Notes under the pieces: model-generated
What the model saw: the letters and a program-made list of their open reading frames with translations, nothing else
Told to the model about the DNA's origin: nothing
Database searches by the model: none
Part shown: one piece after another, positions 57,775 to 64,000 of the stretch
How positions within the stretch are numbered: the first letter of the stretch is position 1
Layout: each line of letters starts with the position of its first letter
Translations under genes and position numbers: made by a program
Source: Proteles cristata cristata
Taxonomy: Eukaryota > Chordata > Mammalia > Carnivora > Hyaenidae
Reading direction: 5' to 3'
Assembly (NCBI GenBank): GCA_017311185.1
Contig: JAESUZ010001712.1
Coordinates: 1,736,001-1,800,000, forward strand
DNA: 64,000 nucleotides

Positions 57775-58166
57775 TTCCTTGCCCCTAATGTCCTCTCCCT
57801 CTCTGTCTCTCTCTCTCTCTCTCTATCCCTCATCAATTTAGAGATAATCTTATTTAAGTTCTTCATTTTTACATGCAATGTCATTTATGGCTGGAGGCAT
57901 TCCAAGCCCCTCCTGCCAAGGGAAGCTCGGAGGCCTCTCCAGGATTTCGGTGAATTAGCACCTCAGGACTTGTCAGGTCCAGTCTCCGGTGGCCTATTGA
58001 GCTGCTTTATCTGCCCATATATCATTACCTCTCGTGTCAAACTTGTGACCTTCTTCAGTTTCCACAATATCAAAACTAAAATTGCTCACATACACCTGGG
58101 ATTCCACTGAAGATTTCAAGGAAAACAGGGAAGGTTTGCACTCAGGTAACCTGGGCACTTCATTCT
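57775..58166. other. Unique sequence with a short CT run
   Basis: A CT run lies at 57799-57824. No gene seen. Confidence 0.4.
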
Positions 58167-58359
58167 TCTTTTTTTATTGTTTTATTTATTTTTAAGAGAG
58201 CATAAGTGGGGGAGGAGCAGAGAGAGGGGGACAGAAGATCTGAAGTAGGCTTTGAGCTGTCAGCACAGAGCCCAATGTGGAGCTCGAAATCATGAACTCT
58301 GGGATCATGACCTGAACCAAAGATGTGCACTTAACCAACTGAGCCACCCAGGTTCCCCA
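58167..58359 (-). mobile_element. SINEC, older copy, antisense
   Basis: 'tttatttatttttaagagag', core and 'ctgagccacccaggttcccc'. No TSD found. Confidence 0.9.
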
Positions 58360-60202
58360 AAAGGATTTTAAAGGCCCAGAGAGATATATGAGAAAGAAAA
58401 TGTCTTCTAAGAAGTTTGTAACTCTCAGATTATCACTCCACAGGGCACGATGCTATCAAAGTGTCTTGTTATCAAGGTGTCTCTGTTAGCGTAGATGCCA
58501 GCACAGTAATAGAATAGAAGCAGTAGATGCGGTGTTTCCTTTTCATTGGAAAATCAATTCATCTCCCAGACCTTAGCAAGTCCTGGTGGAGTTGGGAATG
58601 TTTTGAAATCTCCTGTAGGAGATTTTACAAAACTCTACTCTGGATAGGATTTGAGAAGCTCAATGATATGTATGAAATGCTTTCCATTTCTTAAAACCCT
58701 GAAGAGTGGGAGCAGCATTGATTCTGTGACTTATGGCTCCTACTAGAATAGTGCTCCCAACCAAGAGAAGAGGTGACATCTTCTGAGGTGCTTAATGACA
58801 CAGAGCAGCAGCCCATTGTCACAAAGTTGCACAGCCCAGAGTCTGGCCACAGAGAGACGGCACAGGGAATCAGGACAATGCAAATGAGACCTCTTTTGAT
58901 CAGAGATCAAGGGTGGGTAATAAACATGACTAGGATTCCTATTACCCAGCCTATAATGACAGCTAATTTGGAGATGATTAATCTATTTTTCTTTCCTATT
59001 TTTAGATAATTCTCATCATTACCTGGCTGCCCCCATCCCCAAAACACACATACAAAAAGTTAATGACAGTGCACAAGTGAATATCAACCTTCATGTCGTG
59101 TATGCCCTAGATTCTTCTCTATCATGTTGCCTAAGAACGTAATAGATCTGAAAGTGGAAACAAATCTGTTTTTCTGAAATATTATTCAACTTGAGCACTG
59201 ACAAATACAAAGTGTCAGTGTAACAGCAGCAGGACTTTGAAACCCCCACATGCTTTTCTCTTTTGCTTTTCCTAGTCCTGACTTTCTCTTTAATGAGCTA
59301 AAAGCATTCATCTGGGTGCCTGTTGGGGATAGAATGGTAATTATGAATGAAAGAAGTAACACTCAGGTTCTGACATGTAAACTAGGATTTTGCATTGAGA
59401 AACTGTCAAGGTGAAAGAGATTTTCTATGTTTCTTTGGCTCCACTTAACATGTTAGAAACTAGACTTGGCAAACCAGATCACAGACCTTTTCTTCCTTTA
59501 CCTATAAAACTATGCCAAGAAACTTCCTACTCTGTGGTAGAAAGAAAGGGATAGCAGAGAAGTAGAAGTAAACCTTTCTCTTGTAGTTCAGGGTATCAGG
59601 AGAAGGAAAAGAGGGGTCAGAGAAAGGGAAAGGGGGACAGTGAGAAACTCATGCTCCAAGTTGGTCCTCTTAGCCATATGGGATTCTGGAAGAGCTACAT
59701 TGAGTGACTTCATCTCAGCATGAGATGCCCCAGCACGATTAGGAAATTGGAGTCCTGGGATCCCTGAGAGAAATGGGGATGAGGGTGGAGAACTTAATTT
59801 GTACTCCAAAGCTTACCTTGGTAACACGGACACAGAGTTGAGAGCCAGCAGCCTGCCTTGGGACCTGTTGTGGCAGTGAGAGAGATGATCCCACAGTAGA
59901 GGTATTCAGGATGGACAGCCCGGCCAGGGGCTGGATGGGGGGAGACTTAGAAAGGTCTATACCCAGAGAGAGCCGAAGTGGGGCCAAGCCAATGAGGGAG
60001 AGTAAATAGGACTGACTGAACCAGGAAAAGATAGACAACTTAGCAGCTACTAAAGTTTTTAGCCAAAACCTAGATAAAGTCACCAGTATGAAATCAAGAA
60101 CCAGGAGATGGCTATAGGAGCCCCTGTCACAGCCCCAAACTATAATACAGTATGCTCTACTCCTGCCCCATATTCTTCCAGATAAGAGAGCAGTGAGGCA
60201 TT
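58360..60202. other. Longest quiet unique stretch of the right half
   Basis: No repeat or exon recognised. Overlapping minus-strand frames at 59588-59809 and 59739-60083 (73 and 114 codons) are the longest non-repeat frames, but have no recognised homology and no splice boundaries that I could support. Confidence 0.4.
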
Positions 60203-60218
60203 AAGACGTAGGAAATCT

Positions 60219-60472
60219 CGGGGCACCTGGGTGGCTTAGTCGGTCAAGCGTCCGACTTTCGCTTAGGTCATGATCTCGCGGTTCATGGGTTCAGGCCCCG
60301 CGTCGGGCTCTGTGCTGACTGCCAGCTCAGAGCCTGGAGCCTGTTTCAGTCTGTGACTCCCTCTCTCTCTGACCCTCCCCTGCTCACGCTGTATCTCTCT
60401 CTCTCTCTCTCCTAGAAATAAATAAAACATTAAAAAAAAAAATTCTCTCTCTCCCCTTCAAGAAAAAAAAAA
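60219..60472 (+). mobile_element. SINEC, young subfamily (deleted form) with extended tail
   Basis: After 'aaaacattaaaaaaaaaaa' comes a 20-nt non-A stretch ('ttctctctctccccttcaag') and a second A-run. TSD 'aagacgtaggaaatct' / 'aagatgtaggaaatct' (60203-60218 and 60473-60488) includes the extra tail in the insert. Confidence 0.96.
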
Positions 60473-60488
60473 AAGATGTAGGAAATCT

Positions 60489-60899
60489 GAGAACCTGAGA
60501 ACTACCTAATGAGGTGGCTTAAATGACTGGATCAGAATACACTTTAAACCAGATTAAATCGAGTTTGTTTGGTTTTGTTTTCTCTCTCCTACCACCTACC
60601 AGGCCACAAGACCAAGCAGCTATAGACAAAATAAAGAAACTAAATCTCTTCTAAATGTCTGTGTCATGAATAATTCTGCAATCTTGCTTCAAAAACACTA
60701 AAATCAAATAATGTTAACTTCACATTATATTTGACCCCAGAAAAGTAATCTTTCACTACTTTGAACTTTTCTATAGATAAAGTCTTTTATTTATGAGAGG
60801 CTTTTGTGCATAGAAAATGATAAAAACTATTTGTGCTTTGGTTTAATATCCAATATTTTGACCTAATGTATGTATTAAGTGTGATTATTCTATTGCTCA
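60489..60899. other. Unique sequence
   Basis: Nothing recognised. Confidence 0.4.
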
Positions 60900-61510
60900 G
60901 AAATCTCCTGCCCTCCCCGCTGTTGCCAAGATTCACTATAAACAGAGCATTCTTCCCTACCTGTTGGACAATGGCCTTGACCCTGTGACTTGCTTTAGAC
61001 AATGGAATGTGGGCAGAAAAGAGAGCCTGTCAGTTTTGAGCCAAGGAATTAAGGTAGTCACATGTTTATATTCTATTCTCTTGCATTTCTGCTAGTTGCC
61101 TTAAGAAAAGCCCTCAGTAGCTAATCATCCCACAATAGAAACACATGGAACTTGTCTAAACTCAACTCACGATCTGAAGGAGAGCCACCCAGCCCACCTG
61201 CAGACCATGAATATGAAATAAGTGATTTGGGGGTTGCATTTTATTTTATTGTATTATTTTTTAATGTTTATTTACTTTTGAGAGACAGAGCACAAGCAGG
61301 GGGGAGGGGCAGAGAAAGAGGGAGACACAGAATCTGTGTCTTAGTAGTTATAGTAGTTATCTCCTTAGGCTCCAGGCTCTGAGCTGTCAGCACAGATCCA
61401 ACGTGGGGCATAAGCCCATGAACCACGAGATCATGACCTGAGCCAAAGTCCAACGTCTAACCAATTGAGCCAGCCAGGCGCCCCTAGGGGTTGCATTTTA
61501 TACATCAGTA
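60900..61510 (+). mobile_element. Ancient interspersed repeat, family uncertain, split by SINE
   Basis: 'gaccctgtgacttgctttag', 'acaatggaatgtgggcagaa' and 'ctcttgcatttctgctag' belong to a common old mammalian repeat I cannot name with certainty. The SINE at 61245 interrupts its end. Confidence 0.5.
61245..61486 (-). mobile_element. SINEC with internal TAGTAGTTA insert
   Basis: Antisense copy. Between the GA tract and the core lies 'tagtagttatagtagttat' (about 61343-61361), not part of the SINE. TSD 'ggggttgcattttat' (61230-61244 and 61487-61501). Confidence 0.94.
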
Positions 61511-61929
61511 TTGCAGAAGAAAACTTAAATGTATTAAGCATTTAGCATTTAAGTGTTAGGTGACCAATATTATCCTAAACATTTACACATGATTCATACA
61601 AATGATAAAATGCAGATGGAAGAAGTTAAAATTTCCCAGATATTCAAACATCGGCTATAAACTTATTTATTATACTCCCTAAATCACTTAAAGTCACAAA
61701 TTCAACATATCAAGTTCTTATAAATGCTTTAAACAACCTAGAGACAAAACAAACACACAATATTATATTGATCACCAGCACTGCAAGGTTTGGGTAGTCA
61801 AGTGATTGCTTCTCAGTTGGATTTGGGATCTGATTACATAGTCCAAATGATTCAACCCCAAACCACTAGTTATTAAATTAAAACTTTATTGTATAGATCT
61901 TCCTCAACTTATAATGGGGTTATACTTCA
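61502..61929. other. Unique AT-rich sequence
   Basis: Nothing recognised. Confidence 0.4.
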
Positions 61930-61945
61930 AAAATATCATAAGTCA

Positions 61946-62122
61946 GGGCTCCTGGGTGGCTCAGTCAGTTGAGTGTCCAACTCTTGATCTTGGCTCAGGT
62001 CATGTTCTCACGGTTAGTGAGTTCAAGCCCCACATAGGGCTCTTCACTGACAGTGCCGAACCTGCTTCAGATTCTCTTTCTGTCTCTGTCTCTCTCTCTC
62101 TCAAAAATAAATAAATATGCTT
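61946..62122 (+). mobile_element. SINEC with 16-bp TSD
   Basis: Head 'ctcctgggtggctcagtcag'. Exact TSD 'aaaatatcataagtca' (61930-61945 and 62123-62138). Confidence 0.95.
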
Positions 62123-62138
62123 AAAATATCATAAGTCA

Positions 62139-62682
62139 AAAATGTGTTTAATACACCTAGACTACCAAACATTATAGCTTAGCCTAACCTACTTTACACG
62201 TACTTGGAACACTTATATTAGCCTAACATTGGACAAAATCATCTAGCAGAAAGCCTATGTTATAATAAAGTCTTGAATATCTCATGTAATGTACTGACCA
62301 CTGTACTTAAAGTGAAAAATGGAATCACCTACAGGTCAGAATAGTTCTAGGTATATCATTTGTTCACCTTTGTGATTGCATGGCTGACTGGGAGCTGCTG
62401 GGAGCTCCCACTGCCCAGCATCGTGGGAGAGTATTGTATAGCATATCACTAGCTGAGAAAAAAATCAAAATTCAAAACTTAAAGCTTTGACAATATTTAC
62501 TAAATGCATATCATTTTTGTACCATCATAAAGTCAAAAACATGAGTCAAACCATTACAGGTCAGAAACTATAATTAAAACTCACTTTTACTTCGAGTTAA
62601 TTACTTTACCTATAGATTTGAATTTTTTCATTCATAGTGTCTTTCTACAAAATGGCACAGTCTTTCATATTTTCTTTCTTTT
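62139..62682. other. Unique AT-rich sequence
   Basis: Nothing recognised. Confidence 0.4.
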
Positions 62683-62860
62683 TAATGTTTATTCATTTTT
62701 GAGAGACAGAGACAGAGAGAAAGGGAGACAGAATCTGAAGGAGTCTCCAGACTCTGAGCTGTTAGCACAGAGCCTGATGTGGAGCTTGAACCCATGAACC
62801 GTAAGATCATGACCTGAGCCAAAGTTGGATGTTTAACTGGCTGAACCACCCAGGTACCCC
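62683..62860 (-). mobile_element. SINEC, antisense
   Basis: 'aatgtttattcatttttgag', GA-rich tract, core, 'gctgaaccacccaggtacc'. Moderately diverged. Confidence 0.93.
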
Positions 62861-63812
62861 CTGGTAGTTTTATGTTTAAGGTTAACAACAGACATAGAAA
62901 TAAGGACATTTATAAACAAACTTTCAGGAAAAATTGTGAGATTTTGAAATAGGCAAAAAATAAAAATTATTGGCTGTCCTGTCTAGTACACTTTCCCAAG
63001 TTGCAGTATCTTTGAACTTGATGAAGTTCAGGACACACTACCCCAAATATGGCCTCTTGACATATGGATTATTTTAAGCTGAAGGAAGTTGAGAAACGGC
63101 ATGTTCAGGAAGGGTTTTCTGACCTCCTGAAACAAGTTACAAAACCATCATGTAAGAGGTGCCCCACACCACTATACACTGAGGAAAAGAACATCCTTTA
63201 TCTCTAAGGATGTCCAAGATGAATCTGAATGAGCAGATCATGCTATTTACCCCAGTTTACTATATTAAGTTCATACTCTTATTTTTTTTGTCCTATCACA
63301 TTTTTCTACAGCTCTCCACTCTTCATCAAACCTAACACTAAAACCCTCACATATAACCATTGCTTCAGGCCTTCATTTCCTTATGAAAGCTCTCATGTCA
63401 CATAGAATTTATAGTAAACAAATCTTATGAATGTCTTTTGTTATAGAGGTCCCAGAAAACAACTTAGAATGAGAGAAGAATAATTTTTTTCCTATACTAC
63501 AAACTATTTTACAACTCTGTAAATTGCAGTGAACTAATAATAGTACAGATAATTTCTGTCCATAGAAATGCAAATTAACAGTTGAAGGCAATTTACTACT
63601 GCCTCTAGATATACCCATGTTGCACCTGTCTATAAATTCATTTCAGCCTTCCTATTGCCTACAATATGTGGTTCTTAGAAATTTCCTTTGACCAAGTGGT
63701 AAAAGAGGGCTGGTTCTCTCATTAATGAGTAAAATAAACTTTCACATAGACTTATTTCCTACCTACATGAAAAAGCCATATAGATATAATGCCCTCTTTA
63801 AAAAATTATCCT
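62861..63812. other. Unique sequence
   Basis: Nothing recognised. Confidence 0.4.
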
Positions 63813-64000
63813 TGGGTTGCCTGGGTGGCTCAGTTGGTTAAACATGTGACTTAGTGTCATGATTTTGTAGGTTTGTAGGTTCGAGCCCCACATTGGTCCC
63901 TGTGCTGACAGCTCAGAGCCTGGAGCCTGCTTCAGATTCTCTGTCTCTCTCTCTCTACTCCTTCCCGACTCATGCTCACTTGTTCTCTCTCGCTCAAAAA
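63813..64000 (+). mobile_element. SINEC, cut by the window end
   Basis: 'ttgcctgggtggctcagttg' through core, CT tract and 'ctcgctcaaaaa'. Its tail and right TSD lie outside the window. Confidence 0.94.

Overview
This window looks like non-coding nuclear DNA from a feliform carnivore. It contains about 45 copies of a tRNA-derived, CT-rich CAN-type SINE (SINEC). The copies resemble the felid SINEC_Fc type but carry their own diagnostic changes, so a hyaenid, herpestid, viverrid or similar feliform is as plausible as a cat; the species cannot be fixed from sequence alone. No protein-coding exon could be recognised with confidence. Nearly all long open frames are LINE-1 ORF2 remnants, SINE-derived frames or GC-rich shadows.

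The one clear host-gene signal is a CpG island at about 19.2-20.17 kb. It has GC boxes, CCAAT boxes, a repeated GGGCGTGGTC motif and a YY1-like site. A strong splice donor on the minus strand (GT at 19758-19757) suggests an untranslated or mostly untranslated first exon of a gene reading leftward. A weaker plus-strand donor at 19502 leaves room for a divergent transcript. The gene itself was not identified.

Layout. 0-10 kb: SINEs, two MaLR (MLT1-like) solo LTRs and old L1 pieces. 10.2-15.1 kb: a four-layer nest in which an ancient L1/HAL1-like element is broken by a SINE, that SINE by a twin-primed inverted L1, and that L1 by a young SINE. 15-19 kb: purine microsatellite, a split MER5-like DNA transposon and L2 remnants. 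19-23 kb: the CpG island, L2 pieces, and a 7SK RNA retropseudogene inserted in an hAT-type element. 23-36 kb: mixed SINE, L1 and MIR with long unique stretches. 36.8-38 kb: a young 5'-truncated L1 with a perfect 17-bp target-site duplication and a 293-codon open ORF2 end. 38-64 kb: more SINEs, an interrupted L2, several L1s of different ages and unique sequence.

The elements do not work together as a pathway. Their value is as a record of insertion order: target-site duplications let many events be ordered, and thirteen young SINEs split into two groups by a 2-nt difference. No undescribed biological system was found. The most useful leads are the promoter, the 7SK copy, the young SINE group with a built-in splice-acceptor-like and poly(A)-signal-like 3' end, and possible SINE 3' transductions.
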